Assembly: GCF_029094525.1 (NCBI RefSeq)
Contig: NZ_CP119107.1
Coordinates: 4,402,001-4,466,000 of the forward strand
Direction: 5' to 3'
Source of the DNA: Pullulanibacillus sp. KACC 23026
GTDB taxonomy: Bacteria > Bacillota > Bacilli > Bacillales > Sporolactobacillaceae
Length of the DNA stretch: 64,000 nt
Part shown: piece after piece, positions 1 through 9,189 of the stretch
Position numbering within the stretch: position 1 is the stretch's first letter
Layout of the letters: each line of letters starts with the position of its first letter
Translations under genes and position numbers: made by a program
Notes under the pieces: generated by a model
What the model was told of the DNA's origin: nothing
What the model saw: only the letters and a program-made list of their open reading frames with translations
Databases searched by the model: none

Positions 1-92
1 CTAACCAAAAATCCTCTCCCTCCCCTCTTGCAGATTAGATTAATGAATGAAGGAAGGCTACGAACCATTAGATAGAAACAGGAGGCACCACT

Positions 93-434
93 ATGATTGA
101 AGTAATAACATTTGCCGATATTATTTTGCGTTTACCAAGTGAAGATAATTACAAGGATTATATAACGAACCACCTGCAAAGCTTGAAGCCTAAAATACGG
201 ACCGAAGAGATCCTCTCCATTTCAAAGCCACATAAAAATGAAGAGAATTGGGCCATTGAAAGTAATATTTTAGCTCAATTTATCCTTAATATTCCGGAGA
301 GGGAACCTGGACTTCGCGTTCAAGCTTATGTGGATGACATTATTCCTTTTTTAAAACGGCACATTCCAAAGTGCAATGAAGTATTAAGTACAAAAGTAGT
401 GCAATTGAAAAGAAGTTTAGAAGATGAACGATAA
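93..434 (+). CDS. Hypothetical protein, 113 aa
   Basis: I do not recognise the family. A strong AGGAGG ribosome-binding site lies 8 bases before the ATG, which supports a real gene and this start. The product is soluble and charged, with no signal peptide, membrane segment or cysteine cluster. It is predicted to be mostly helical and has a short hydrophobic central stretch near residues 55-68. It ends just before the convergent AraC-type gene (13 bases between stop codons), so the two share a terminator region. It has no obvious link to the galactan genes. Existence is fairly sure from the translation signal; function is unknown. Confidence 0.6.
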   Translation: MIEVITFADIILRLPSEDNYKDYITNHLQSLKPKIRTEEILSISKPHKNEENWAIESNILAQFILNIPEREPGLRVQAYVDDIIPFLKRHIPKCNEVLSTKVVQLKRSLEDER

Positions 435-446
435 AGCGTTGTTGCT

Positions 447-1280
447 TTATGAGCGATCATAAAAACTACGATATTTTTTTGGCGTTACCCCTTCGATTCT
501 TTTGAATGTGGCGATAAAATGGCTGACATCATTAAATCCAACATCATGAGCGATGTCTTTTAATAACACCTCTTCCCCCGAAGATAAGCGCCTTTTGGCT
601 TCGCGAATTCGAAGGTTTATAAGAAACGCATAGGGACTCATGTTGAATGTGGCTCGAAAAAGGGAGCTCAAATGCTGAGAACTCATACCAGCATAATCAG
701 CAATCTCACGAAGGCCAATGTTTTCTGGATACATCACATCAAGCCATTGGATAATCGGTCGAAGCTTCTCATAGTTTTGCGAAAGTGAGCTTTGACCTTG
801 ATGGCGTCCAAATTTCTTTAACATGATTAGAAAACTATATAAATCTGCTGAGCTATCAAGACGAGCGAGTTCCGTTTCCTTCTCAACCCGGGCGAGCATC
901 TCCTCCACTTTTTTAGAAAAAGGAAGTTTCTTTGTATCGACATATAATGAAGAAAAATTAATTTCCAGCGCGTTTAAAATCGACGTCACAACCGAACCGC
1001 CAAACGTCAAATAAAGTGTAGACCACTCACGAGTCTTTGCATAATAAGAATGCGGTGTATAGGGCGTCAATAAGATGCCTTTGCCGGGAGTTAAAAGATA
1101 ATCGTCTCCATTAAAGGTGAAAATCCCCTCCCCTTTCACCGTTTGCAGCCAATGATAGTAAGGATAACCTTCTGGTCTGGCAAAATCTTCTTCACGAGGA
1201 TTATAACCAATAGTATCAATAAAAACAGGAAGCGGTGTGCCCATTGACAAAAACGTATGTCGTTTCTTAACTTCTTCCAT
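447..1280 (-). CDS. AraC/XylS-family transcriptional regulator, 277 aa
   Basis: The product is a cytoplasmic one-component regulator. Residues about 15-120 form a cupin-like sugar-binding half (a GDDYLLTPGKGIL strand pair, then TPYTPHSYY). Residues about 175-277 hold two helix-turn-helix units: LREIADYAGMSSQHLSSLF, then LKDIAHDVGFNDVSHF followed by the family signature GVTPKKYR. A GGGGTGAG site precedes the ATG. It lies directly downstream of, and parallel to, the beta-galactosidase gene. It is therefore the likely regulator of the galactan genes, in the place taken by the LacI-type GanR in B. subtilis. That role is inferred from position; the family assignment is secure. Confidence 0.9.
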   Translation of the reverse strand: MEEVKKRHTFLSMGTPLPVFIDTIGYNPREEDFARPEGYPYYHWLQTVKGEGIFTFNGDDYLLTPGKGILLTPYTPHSYYAKTREWSTLYLTFGGSVVTSILNALEINFSSLYVDTKKLPFSKKVEEMLARVEKETELARLDSSADLYSFLIMLKKFGRHQGQSSLSQNYEKLRPIIQWLDVMYPENIGLREIADYAGMSSQHLSSLFRATFNMSPYAFLINLRIREAKRRLSSGEEVLLKDIAHDVGFNDVSHFIATFKRIEGVTPKKYRSFYDRS

Positions 1281-1379
1281 TTTTTCTCACCCCTCACCTT
1301 GTTTGTTCGTTACTTGTGAATGCTCTCGGAAGGCCTCTCTTGCACGCATCTCATAGAACTCCCTATAGTTTATAATAGT

Positions 1380-1424
1380 AAAAAGACGGACATCGCCTAT
1401 ACTTGAATGCGAGCGCCCGTCCTT
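1380..1424 (-). terminator. Rho-independent terminator after the beta-galactosidase gene
   Basis: Read on the minus strand, GGACGGGCGCTCGC pairs with GCG-ATG-TCCGTC across a short loop and is followed by TTTTT. It begins 6 bases after the GH42 stop codon, so it should end the galactan transcript before the AraC gene. Confidence 0.7.
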
Positions 1425-1429
1425 TATTC

Positions 1430-3526
1430 CTAATCCCTTTTTAAGATTAACACTTCATACGGCTTAAGCTTGACCGTTCCGGAAACGACCTTATCGTTGA
1501 TTAGTTCTTGATAAGAATTGCTAGCTGGAAGAGTAATAGTTGATTCCGATTCGTTAAAATTCATCACGAATGTATAGTTAGTTTTACCGTGAGAACGTGT
1601 TGAGACACTCACACCTTTTGGAAGTTCAGTCTCTAATGCCTTTGCCAACTCAAGATTCGAGCTTAATCTGTTATAAAAGTCATCAAGGAAACGCTGCTCA
1701 TTTCGGGAAGCCATGTAGAAGGCTTGACCGCTGCCAAACTCATTCACGGTAACCGCCGGCATGCCTTTGTAATACTCCGACTGATACTCGGCAAGGACCG
1801 TAGCCGTTTCAACATGAATCACTTCACAGTAGTCACTTGCTGAATAACGCCCTTCACCAGACAGTTTACCCATGCCATGTGCTTCGTCCCCTGTAAATAG
1901 TAACTCATTGGTTTCTGAATCGTAAAGTGAATCAATTTCTTCAGCCCAAATACCAAGAAGCTTTCCTAGTGGGCCAGGGAATCCACCTAAGAAGGTCAAA
2001 TCATTTTCGTTAACAATGCCGCTCCAGTACGTTGAAACAAGCGTTCCGCCGCCTGAAACAAAGGCTTCAAGGTTTTCAGCTACCCCTTGGCGAATCATGT
2101 ATAACATAGGTGCCACAACAAGCTTATATTTTGAGAGGTCCGCTTCAGAGGCAACAATATCAACCGGAATGCCTTGCTTCCAAAATGCTTTGTAATGCGC
2201 CTGGCATGTTTCGATATAGTTTTTCTTTTCAAGTTTTAATCCTTGCAAATCATCAATTGCCCATTGATTTTCCCAGTCATAAATAATGGCAACCTCTGCA
2301 TCAATGGTCGATCCAATGACCTCAGCTATTCTTTCTAATATCTCACCAATTTCAGCGACTTCACGAAAAACACGGGTGTTTTCATGGCCGGCATGATCAA
2401 CCACAGCCCCATGGAATTTTTCGGAGGCACCTCGACCCTTTCGCCATTGAAAATAGAGATTCGAATCCGCGCCATGAGCAACAGCCTGCAGACTTGCCAA
2501 CTTGTGCATATTAGGTCGCTTTGGCTTATTGACTGGATGCCAATTGACCAGGCTCGGAGTATTTTCCATAATCAAAAACGGTTGTTGTTTTAATGAACGA
2601 TAAAGGTCGTGCATGAATGAAACGTCTGATGACAAGTCGGAAGTATCTTGAGTATCGTTGTGCCACGCTGGATACGTATCCCATGTAACGACATCGACCT
2701 CCTTGGCAAACTTGTGATAGTCGAGACCAAGAAACGGGCCCATGTGAGGATGATTCCCCATAAAGTTGGTTGTAACTGGAATGTCCGGTGTCAATTCGCG
2801 CAACGGCACGATTTCATTTTTATAAAAATCAATGGTTTGATCTGTGACAAATCGTTTCCAGTCTAGATTATGAGCATGAACAAAATTCTCCCCATGTGGA
2901 GCCGGTGATTCGATTTGTGACCAATCAGTATATGTGTGGCTCCAAAATGACGTCCACCACGCATGGTTCAAGTCTTCAAGCGTTCCATACTTAACTTTTA
3001 GCCAATCACGAAAAGCTTCCTGGCAGAGGTTACAATGACACTCGCCACCGTATTCATTAGACACATGCCACATGATGAGTGCCGGATGATCTTTATAACG
3101 ATCAGCTAGGATTCTATTGATGTTTTGCGTCTTCTCACGATACACAGGGGATGTGTAGCAATGGTTGTGGCGTTGACCATGCAGATTTCGTTGTCGATTA
3201 GGCTGTACGCGAAGTACTTCTGGATATTTTTGCGACATCCATGCTGGTCTTGCTCCGCTTGGTGTCGCCAAAATAACATAAGCACCTTGTGCCGCAAGTC
3301 TATCCATAGTATTGTCTAACCATTCGAAGCTGTACTTTCCTTCTTCAGGCTCTATCGCACTCCAGCCAAAGATATTTAATGAGAAAGCATTGCAATGAGC
3401 AAGCTTCATAAGGCGATAATCTTCTTTAATTATTTCAGGATACCGCAGCCACTGGTCCGGGTTATAATCTCCGCCGTGTAAAAAAGCTTTGACTTTGTCC
3501 TGAATCGCTTTAAATTTAGTATTCAT
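1430..3526 (-). CDS. ganA: Beta-galactosidase, glycoside hydrolase family 42, 698 aa
   Basis: The enzyme hydrolyses terminal beta-galactosyl residues from galacto-oligosaccharides, most likely those released from type I (arabino)galactan. It has no signal peptide, so it acts in the cytoplasm. The (beta/alpha)8 domain carries the acid/base Glu158 in WHVSNEYGG and the nucleophile Glu321 in FLIMENTPS. Cys123, Cys163, Cys165 and Cys168 form the structural zinc cluster seen in many GH42 enzymes. The length is normal for the family. I chose the ATG at 3526 because AAGGAG lies just upstream; a longer reading from 3556 has no such site. It is last in the run of permease genes, 50 bases after the second permease. 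Confidence 0.93.
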   Translation of the reverse strand: MNTKFKAIQDKVKAFLHGGDYNPDQWLRYPEIIKEDYRLMKLAHCNAFSLNIFGWSAIEPEEGKYSFEWLDNTMDRLAAQGAYVILATPSGARPAWMSQKYPEVLRVQPNRQRNLHGQRHNHCYTSPVYREKTQNINRILADRYKDHPALIMWHVSNEYGGECHCNLCQEAFRDWLKVKYGTLEDLNHAWWTSFWSHTYTDWSQIESPAPHGENFVHAHNLDWKRFVTDQTIDFYKNEIVPLRELTPDIPVTTNFMGNHPHMGPFLGLDYHKFAKEVDVVTWDTYPAWHNDTQDTSDLSSDVSFMHDLYRSLKQQPFLIMENTPSLVNWHPVNKPKRPNMHKLASLQAVAHGADSNLYFQWRKGRGASEKFHGAVVDHAGHENTRVFREVAEIGEILERIAEVIGSTIDAEVAIIYDWENQWAIDDLQGLKLEKKNYIETCQAHYKAFWKQGIPVDIVASEADLSKYKLVVAPMLYMIRQGVAENLEAFVSGGGTLVSTYWSGIVNENDLTFLGGFPGPLGKLLGIWAEEIDSLYDSETNELLFTGDEAHGMGKLSGEGRYSASDYCEVIHVETATVLAEYQSEYYKGMPAVTVNEFGSGQAFYMASRNEQRFLDDFYNRLSSNLELAKALETELPKGVSVSTRSHGKTNYTFVMNFNESESTITLPASNSYQELINDKVVSGTVKLKPYEVLILKRD

Positions 3527-3576
3527 AGGTCCTCTCCTTGTTAGCCTGTCTTCCATAAGTTAGTTAGTCCCTACAC

Positions 3577-4425
3577 TTACTTCACTGCACTTCCTAGCAT
3601 TCCAGAAATGAATTGTTTTTGTAGAAGTAAGAAGAAAATGATAATCGGTATTGTCGCAATCGTAATCCCTGTCATGACCTGGCCATAATCGATGATCGAG
3701 ACACCAATCAAACTTGAGAGAGCGACTGGGAATGTGTACATATTGCTCGATGTTGTCGCAACAAGCGGCCACATGAAATTGTTCCATTGCATCATGAATA
3801 AATAAATGGCTGTTGCTGCAAGTGCTGGTTTCATTGATGGGATGACAATTGTCAAGAAAATTTTCAACTCTCCAGCGCCATCAATTCGTGCAGCTTCCAT
3901 TAAAGCTGTTGGGAAGGCAATGAAGTTTTGCCTCATTAAGAAGATCGCAAATGGGAATACAAGCTGGGGAGCAATGAGTGCAAAATAGGTGTTAAGCAAA
4001 TGAAAATCCGCCATCAAACGGAATAGTGGAATTAATGTTGCTTGATAGGGAATCATCATTGACAGCATAAGCACCGTGAAAATCACTCTTTTACCTTTAA
4101 ATTCAAATTTGGATAAGGCATAGGCTGCGAGTGTACAAATAGTCAATGATAGTGCGACATAGACCAAGGAAACCAATAATGAGTTAAAAAGGACTCTCCA
4201 AATGCCTACCGAATCATTTAAGTTACTTAAGTTTGTCGCCAGTTGATTACCGAACGAAAGCGTCGGTGGATTAGTAAACATTTTACTTGAATGGTTGGTA
4301 GCTCCGACAATCATCCAATAGAAAGGGAAGATTGAAATAATCAGCGTAATAATTAAAGGAAGGTAAAGCCCAACTTTAGTTCCAAAGTAGCTTTTATTTT
4401 TGTGTGTGACCGTTGTCGTCGCCAT
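3577..4425 (-). CDS. ganQ: Sugar ABC transporter permease, MalG type, 282 aa
   Basis: The product is one of two membrane subunits of a CUT1 carbohydrate importer. It has six predicted transmembrane helices and the cytoplasmic EAA loop at EAARIDGAGELKIF, where the ATPase docks. The EAA motif, the length and the C-terminal ending (LLQKQFISGMLGSAVK) are typical of MalG/GanQ. Its start is 3 bases from the end of the first permease gene, implying translational coupling. No ATPase gene is present in the window; such importers often share MsmX, encoded elsewhere. The galacto-oligosaccharide substrate is inferred from the flanking GH42 and GH53 genes. Confidence 0.88.
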   Translation of the reverse strand: MATTTVTHKNKSYFGTKVGLYLPLIITLIISIFPFYWMIVGATNHSSKMFTNPPTLSFGNQLATNLSNLNDSVGIWRVLFNSLLVSLVYVALSLTICTLAAYALSKFEFKGKRVIFTVLMLSMMIPYQATLIPLFRLMADFHLLNTYFALIAPQLVFPFAIFLMRQNFIAFPTALMEAARIDGAGELKIFLTIVIPSMKPALAATAIYLFMMQWNNFMWPLVATTSSNMYTFPVALSSLIGVSIIDYGQVMTGITIATIPIIIFFLLLQKQFISGMLGSAVK

Positions 4426-4427
4426 GT

Positions 4428-5279
4428 CTATTCATCTCCTGTCACTTTAAATTGCACATAAGAAAGGATTGCAACAATAATTACAACAATATAGGCAATG
4501 GCTGAAGCGTAACCGAAGTCGAAATATTTAAAGCCATTTTGATAGATATAAAGTCCAAGCGTCATGGTTGCATCGCCTGGTCCACCTTTTGTTAAGTTAT
4601 AGGGTTCATCGAATAACTGTAAGGTTGAGATAGTAGAGATGATGGCTGTAAACAATATCACCGGTTTTAATTGCGGAACCGTGACATTAATAAACTGTCT
4701 AAATTTCCCTGCTCCGTCTAAGCTTGCGGCTTCGTACAGTTCTTCAGGAATGTTTTGCATAGCCGCTAAATAGATAACCATGTTATAGCCAGTCCAGCGC
4801 CACGTCATCGCTAGAATAATAGAGACCTTTGCACCGATTGCTGTCGTTAGCCAATGAACCGGTTTAATCCCAACATAACCTAATAAGTGGTTGATAAGAC
4901 CATTATCTTGTAAAAGGATGGAAAAAAGGATGGAGTAAGCAACCAGTGAAGTGACAGCTGGCATAAAGAAACTTACTCTGAAAAAGCCTCGAAGTTTTAA
5001 TAGCTTACTATTTAATGCAGAGGCTAGAATTAAAGCCAGAATCAGCATAATAGGTACTTGGATGACAAGAATAATAAAAGTATTTTCTAATGCTTTATAG
5101 AAAACAGTGTCATGAAATAACCGGACGTAATTAGCAAATCCAGCAAAGACATAGGTTCCTTGGTCGAGTTTTTCAAAACTTAAGATCAAGGAAGAAAGTA
5201 TCGGATAGATTGTGAAAATAATGAACAATATTAATGCTGGCATTAAGAACCAATATGGGATTGATCTATTACGTGTCAT
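4428..5279 (-). CDS. ganP: Sugar ABC transporter permease, MalF type, 283 aa
   Basis: The product is the partner membrane subunit of the CUT1 importer. It has six predicted helices and an EAA loop at LYEAASLDGAGKFRQF, followed by a second conserved stretch at DEPYNLTKGGPGDATMT that is typical of MalF-like permeases. I chose the ATG at 5279, preceded by GAGGGGG; an upstream in-frame GTG at 5294 overlaps that site and is unlikely to be used. Together with GanQ and the lipoprotein upstream it should import galactan-derived oligosaccharides. A 400-base gap with a terminator separates it from the lipoprotein gene. Confidence 0.88.
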   Translation of the reverse strand: MTRNRSIPYWFLMPALILFIIFTIYPILSSLILSFEKLDQGTYVFAGFANYVRLFHDTVFYKALENTFIILVIQVPIMLILALILASALNSKLLKLRGFFRVSFFMPAVTSLVAYSILFSILLQDNGLINHLLGYVGIKPVHWLTTAIGAKVSIILAMTWRWTGYNMVIYLAAMQNIPEELYEAASLDGAGKFRQFINVTVPQLKPVILFTAIISTISTLQLFDEPYNLTKGGPGDATMTLGLYIYQNGFKYFDFGYASAIAYIVVIIVAILSYVQFKVTGDE

Positions 5280-5640
5280 GATTTTCCCCCTCACCCTTTT
5301 GATCAGGCTAATTGATAACTAGCCTATGTAAAATATGATTTTCTCTTCAGGAGAAACCTTTTCTGCAAATTTTTAAGTAGACTTTGCGAGGCTTGAGAAT
5401 AGTTTGGTGAAACCCAAAACCACGGCCAAAACGCTAGTCTCATTTGGTTAGGCAATCCCTAATGAACTTGAAGTATCCAATAAAGCCTATCCGTTCAGGT
5501 GCTTATTTATAGTCATCGGAAATAGTCCGTTTCTCGGGATTTTAATGGATTTATATGATCCCGTTCCTCCCGGATTCTATATTTGCCGTCACTTTCGTTT
5601 TTAAAATTTAGTTTTTAACAAGCAGTCCGATTCAAAATAT

Positions 5641-5666
5641 ACAAGAGACGCCGCAACGTCCCTTGT
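5641..5666 (-). terminator. Hairpin between the lipoprotein and permease genes
   Basis: On the minus strand ACAAGGGACG and CGTCTCTTGT pair around TTGCGG, 26 bases after the lipoprotein stop codon. The following tract (TATATTTT) is only moderately T-rich, so termination may be partial. This would favour the binding protein over the permeases. The rest of 5280-5691 holds no gene that I can support. Confidence 0.55.
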
Positions 5667-5691
5667 TATTTTTAATTAAAATCTTGCTTCT

Positions 5692-6981
5692 TTATTGATT
5701 GATGTGTGTTTTCACGTTAGCTTTCGCTGTATTTAATGATGATTTAACATCTTTACCATTTGTAATTTCTGATTGCATCTTGATGGCTTCATCACGTGCA
5801 ACCGCGTCGTTAGCTGTATAGAAAACAGATGGAATGTTTTGCATTTCGTTTGCAAACAATTGCCACACTTTTTGATCGCCAAAATATTTTTCTGGTTGGC
5901 TAAATAAATCATCTTTATACACTGGCAAGTAACTTGGGAATAATCCCCCCTTCATAGTTTGCACCTGCGTATTATAGTTAGTTGTAAACCATTCTAAGAA
6001 GTCATAAGTGGCATCAACATTTTGACTTGATTTGGAGATAACGAATGAGCTGCCGCCTTGGTTCGCTGCACGTGTTCCTCCTTGTGTGTATGAAGGTAAT
6101 AGCATTACACCCCATTTACCGGATTGATCAGGAACCTGTTGTTCAAGCGTACCCACTAACCAAGCACCAGCTATAGCAGTCGCTGTTTTGCTGTTTGAAA
6201 GTGAGGATACCCAAGCGCTCCAGCCAGATGCACCAAGTAAAATTTTATCTTTTGCCATCTCTTGCATAATGTTTGCTGCTTTTACTGAGTCAGGTGTACC
6301 TAATGTTGTTTGTGTACCCGCTTTGTTGAAATACCCTTGACCAAGTTCACTTAAAAGAATCGTGTAAACCGTGATATCCGTGTTGTCATAACTTAGCATG
6401 TCGACGCCCGTTTTTGCTTTGATGGTTTGTCCTGCTTTGATGTAATCATCCCAAGTTTTAATAGAATTAGGATCAACACCCGCTTTTTTGAAAATATCGG
6501 TGCGGTAGAATAAACCTACAGGACCCGCATCAAGTGGTAAGGCATACATATCACCTTTGTATGAAACACTATCAATTTTGTATTGTGGGAAATCACTCTT
6601 GTGTTTATCAGCAAACCCCTGTTTCGTAATGTCAACAAAAGCGTTAGGGAAGCTTGATAAGTAACCATTAATCCCATCATCAACCAATAAAGCAGCATCT
6701 GGAAGGCCCTGACCTTGAGCTTGCAGACCAGTTGTAATCTTTGATCGAATATCATCATTCGCCATTTCAACGATATTGGCATTGAAGTTAGGATGATCCT
6801 TCTGATAAGTTTTAACAGCCGCCTTTAAGATTGGAACATTAATATTTGTTGCCCAAATTGTAATATTGGCTTTACCGTCACTTTTACTCCCACTGCCATT
6901 ACTAGTTGAACTACCGCAACCAGCAAGTGCAAGCACAGCGATAAGCGCAATAACTGCTAATAAAGAAATCGACTTTTTCAC
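5692..6981 (-). CDS. ganS: ABC transporter sugar-binding lipoprotein, 429 aa
   Basis: The product is the extracellular solute-binding component of the importer. Residues 1-21 are a lipoprotein signal peptide ending in the lipobox LAGC, with Cys22 as the lipidated residue, followed by a Ser/Gly/Lys linker. The remainder has the features of the family 1 (MalE/GanS type) binding fold: VDDGINGYLSSF, then PLDAGPVGLFYRTDIF, then WDDYIKAGQTIKAK. Translation starts at a GTG with TAGGAGGAACTAAA in front. It is probably transcribed separately from the GH53 gene upstream, because a strong terminator lies between them. The substrate is inferred from context. Confidence 0.9.
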   Translation of the reverse strand: MKKSISLLAVIALIAVLALAGCGSSTSNGSGSKSDGKANITIWATNINVPILKAAVKTYQKDHPNFNANIVEMANDDIRSKITTGLQAQGQGLPDAALLVDDGINGYLSSFPNAFVDITKQGFADKHKSDFPQYKIDSVSYKGDMYALPLDAGPVGLFYRTDIFKKAGVDPNSIKTWDDYIKAGQTIKAKTGVDMLSYDNTDITVYTILLSELGQGYFNKAGTQTTLGTPDSVKAANIMQEMAKDKILLGASGWSAWVSSLSNSKTATAIAGAWLVGTLEQQVPDQSGKWGVMLLPSYTQGGTRAANQGGSSFVISKSSQNVDATYDFLEWFTTNYNTQVQTMKGGLFPSYLPVYKDDLFSQPEKYFGDQKVWQLFANEMQNIPSVFYTANDAVARDEAIKMQSEITNGKDVKSSLNTAKANVKTHINQ

Positions 6982-7073
6982 TTTAGTTCCTCCTATCTAA
7001 ATTCATCTAAAAGTATAAGTATCTTAACACAAGGTTGTATTTTGAATAGGCCTCTTGTGTCTGCATAATTGAT

Positions 7074-7089
7074 TATAAAACGTTTTCAT
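7074..7089. promoter_or_regulatory. Weak cre-like palindrome upstream of the lipoprotein gene
   Basis: ATAAAACGTTTTCA matches 12 of 14 positions of the CcpA operator consensus TGWAANCGNTNWCA on either strand. It lies about 95 bases before the lipoprotein start. This is only a suggestion of carbon catabolite control. Confidence 0.35.
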
Positions 7090-7199
7090 TGCTGCCGAAA
7101 TATGAAAATCTGTTTCTAAAGTATAAGAATATGAAACTGAAATAAATCCCCGTATCAACTTAATTCAAACTTTCGCGTTCGCGATCAAGGATGATCGTG

Positions 7200-7276
7200 A
7201 GCCAGCTTGCTGCTTGAAATAACCTCGTGATTTCACATCTTTGAACGACTCCGTGCTGGCTTGCTAAATACGAGGT
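7200..7276. other. Inverted-repeat region of unknown role
   Basis: GAGCCAGC near 7200 is complementary to GCTGGCT near 7255, and AACCTCGTGATTT near 7226 is complementary to AAATACGAGGTT near 7265. The stretch could fold, but it has no terminator T-run and matches no RNA family I know. It sits in the 690-base gap between the lipoprotein and GH53 genes. Confidence 0.3.
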
Positions 7277-7337
7277 TCATTTGTATCTAGTTGTTAGATT
7301 GATTTTTTACTAAAGCAGGTCACCTGAGTAACAAAAA

Positions 7338-7556
7338 ATAAGCGGAGATTTTTCCGTTAAACGGCAGAATCGAGCTCAGATGCGGGTATATAAGCGGAGG
7401 TTTTCCGGTTAAGCAGGGAAAAATGACTCCCAACCACACTTTCTGGAGTCAATAGCCGGAATTTCTCCGTCTATTTTAGCTATTTTCAGCACTATTTCCT
7501 AATTAAGAGGAATTTCTCCGCTTAATTAGGAAATCCGCTACCTTAGCGTCTCCTAT
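7338..7556. repeat. Dispersed ~220-bp repeat, copy 1
   Basis: This segment is repeated in the same orientation at 15241-15463. Each copy contains four short units built on CGGA-N-TTT-CCG, such as AAGCGGAGATTTTTCCG and GGAATTTCTCCGCTTAA. The shared landmarks occur in the same order: CAGAATCGAGCTCAGATG, then GGAGTCAATAGCCGGAAT, then CTATTTCCTAATTAAG. It encodes no protein and occupies the gap between the lipoprotein and GH53 genes. Confidence 0.75.
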
Positions 7557-7560
7557 TAAA

Positions 7561-7594
7561 GACAAAAGCTTGGGGAAAACCCCAAGCTTTTGTC
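7561..7594. terminator. Perfect bidirectional terminator hairpin
   Basis: GACAAAAGCTTGGGG and CCCCAAGCTTTTGTC are exact reverse complements around AAAA. The hairpin is 80 bases downstream of the GH53 stop codon and should end that transcript before the lipoprotein gene. Confidence 0.85.
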
Positions 7595-7673
7595 TGCTAA
7601 TTATAGTGTTCCATAGATTTTCTCTCACGTTTCGGAACTAGTTAGTCTAAGGACGCGATCCTTTTTAAATTCT

Positions 7674-8849
7674 TTAGTGTTTGGTTAAGACTGGACGATT
7701 CATTTCAAACACATTTAAAGAAGGTAATGCGTTTCCATTTTGGTCGAACAGGGTTTGGTTATCCCAACCATCGCCGCCTCCGTCAATCCAGCCAGCACCT
7801 TGAACTGGAATCCATGCCGGTTCCCAATAAAAGTAGCCCAGCGCTTGGTCATTTGGCACGCTGAAAAGTGTTTTCGTTAAATCTTTCATAAATTTTGCCT
7901 GTCCTTGAACGGTAGCAGGATATCCTTGAACGACATCATCAGCTGTAAAGTTGTTTGGTTCATTATCAAAGTCTTGCAAGGTATAAGCGTACGCCGTCTC
8001 AGCGATGACAACGGGTTTGTTGTAACGAACGGTAATATCATCCATGTTGTTTTTCAATTGAGCAAGTGTACCATGCCAATATGGATAGTAAGATAAGCCA
8101 ATAATATCGAATGGTACATCACGTTGGGTAATATTATCAAAGAACCAACGAGAGGTATCATTATTACCCCCTTGGTCTATATGAAGCATTATTTTTGCAT
8201 GGGGATCATTAGCTTTAACCCCACTAATGCCTGCTTTTAATAAGGTAGCCAGATTATCAAAACCTTCGGATGTCCAATCTTTTCCATAAGGCCATAGCAT
8301 GCCACTTGTGATTTCATTCCCAATTTGGACCATATCTGGCGCTGCATTGTGCAGCCCTAACTGTCGAATAACATTTACCGTGTAGTCATGGACTTGTTGT
8401 GTTAATTGATCAAACGTATCATTTTGCCATGCTGCTGGAACAGTCTGTTTGCCTGGATCTGCCCAAGTATCAGAATAATGAATGTCTAGTAAAAACTTAA
8501 AGCCCATGGCCTTCGCTTCACTGGCCACTTTGATTGTATTCGCTAAATTGTTATAACCATCTTCTTGGACAGGGTTCACCCATAGCCTTAGACGAATATA
8601 ATTTACTCCATGGTCCTTTAATATTTTTAGAAGATTCTCTTGTTGACCATGGTCATAGAATACACCGCCGTGATCAACAATCGCCTGATAAGACGAAATA
8701 TCCGCACCTTTAATAAATGGTGCAGTTGGTGCTTTGCCATTCTCATGATTCGTTTTTGCGAAACTGACCGTTGTTGTTGAGATGACCATAAAGACTCCCA
8801 CAATAACTGACATGAAGATAGCGCCTATTCCCTTTAATCTTCTACGCAT
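7674..8849 (-). CDS. ganB: Secreted arabinogalactan endo-beta-1,4-galactanase, GH53, 391 aa
   Basis: The enzyme cleaves internal beta-1,4-galactosyl bonds of type I galactan outside the cell, making oligomers for the ABC importer and the GH42 enzyme. Residues 1-31 are a Sec signal peptide (MRRRLK, a hydrophobic core, then SFAKT). The GH53 barrel begins at FIKGADISSYQAI. Glu179 in VQIGNEI is the expected acid/base and Glu284 in VIAETAY the expected nucleophile. I chose the ATG at 8849 because TTTGGAGGG precedes it; a reading from 8888 would run through the promoter and the cre-like site. The length fits a single-domain family member. Confidence 0.93.
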   Translation of the reverse strand: MRRRLKGIGAIFMSVIVGVFMVISTTTVSFAKTNHENGKAPTAPFIKGADISSYQAIVDHGGVFYDHGQQENLLKILKDHGVNYIRLRLWVNPVQEDGYNNLANTIKVASEAKAMGFKFLLDIHYSDTWADPGKQTVPAAWQNDTFDQLTQQVHDYTVNVIRQLGLHNAAPDMVQIGNEITSGMLWPYGKDWTSEGFDNLATLLKAGISGVKANDPHAKIMLHIDQGGNNDTSRWFFDNITQRDVPFDIIGLSYYPYWHGTLAQLKNNMDDITVRYNKPVVIAETAYAYTLQDFDNEPNNFTADDVVQGYPATVQGQAKFMKDLTKTLFSVPNDQALGYFYWEPAWIPVQGAGWIDGGGDGWDNQTLFDQNGNALPSLNVFEMNRPVLTKH

Positions 8850-8871
8850 TCCGAGTCCCTCCAAACGCAAA

Positions 8872-8887
8872 ATTATAACCGCTTTCA
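8872..8887 (-). promoter_or_regulatory. cre-like CcpA site overlapping a -10 box of the GH53 gene
   Basis: On the minus strand TGAAAGCGGTTATA (8887-8874) matches 13 of 14 positions of the cre consensus TGWAANCGNTNWCA. It runs straight into TATAAT (8877-8872), which is placed correctly for a -10 element about 23 bases before the ATG. No clear -35 is seen. A repressor bound here would cover the promoter, consistent with catabolite repression of galactan degradation. Confidence 0.55.
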
Positions 8888-8995
8888 TAAAACGGCCATA
8901 AAAATATGGTAAAACAATTCAAACAATTTATTAATATAAAAAAATGAATTCAAAATATAAAAAAATGAAAATCAGTACCATTCAGAATTCCTCAT

Positions 8996-9170
8996 CCAGC
9001 TTGAGAGCGAAATAGCCACCAATCCATCGGTTCAACCACTTCATTGACCATCCGACTGAGGTGACTCTTTATGGAAATTTGGCGCTGATTACCTTCAAGA
9101 TCCTGCAAACCAACTGCTTGCCTCACGATCTTGAGTGCCCGACCCGAATTTCCTTCAAGCTGGTTTACCT
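8996..9170 (-). pseudogene. Possible gene remnant, about 57 codons, no start
   Basis: One minus-strand frame is open from a stop near 9171 to a TGA near 8996. It encodes NQLEGNSGRALKIV, then LEGNQRQISIKSHLSRMV, then EPMDWWLFRSQ. The composition is protein-like, but there is no start codon or ribosome-binding site, so it looks like the 3' end of a lost gene. I could not name the family. The surrounding 8890-9360 holds nothing else apart from a palindrome at 9190-9244. Confidence 0.35.
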
Positions 9171-9189
9171 ATTTTACGCAGATACAAAT

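Noticed and set aside
3106-3319. Short reading frames on both strands within the beta-galactosidase gene
   Set aside because: They lie wholly inside a clear GH42 gene, lack ribosome-binding sites and have no protein-like pattern; they are shadow frames.
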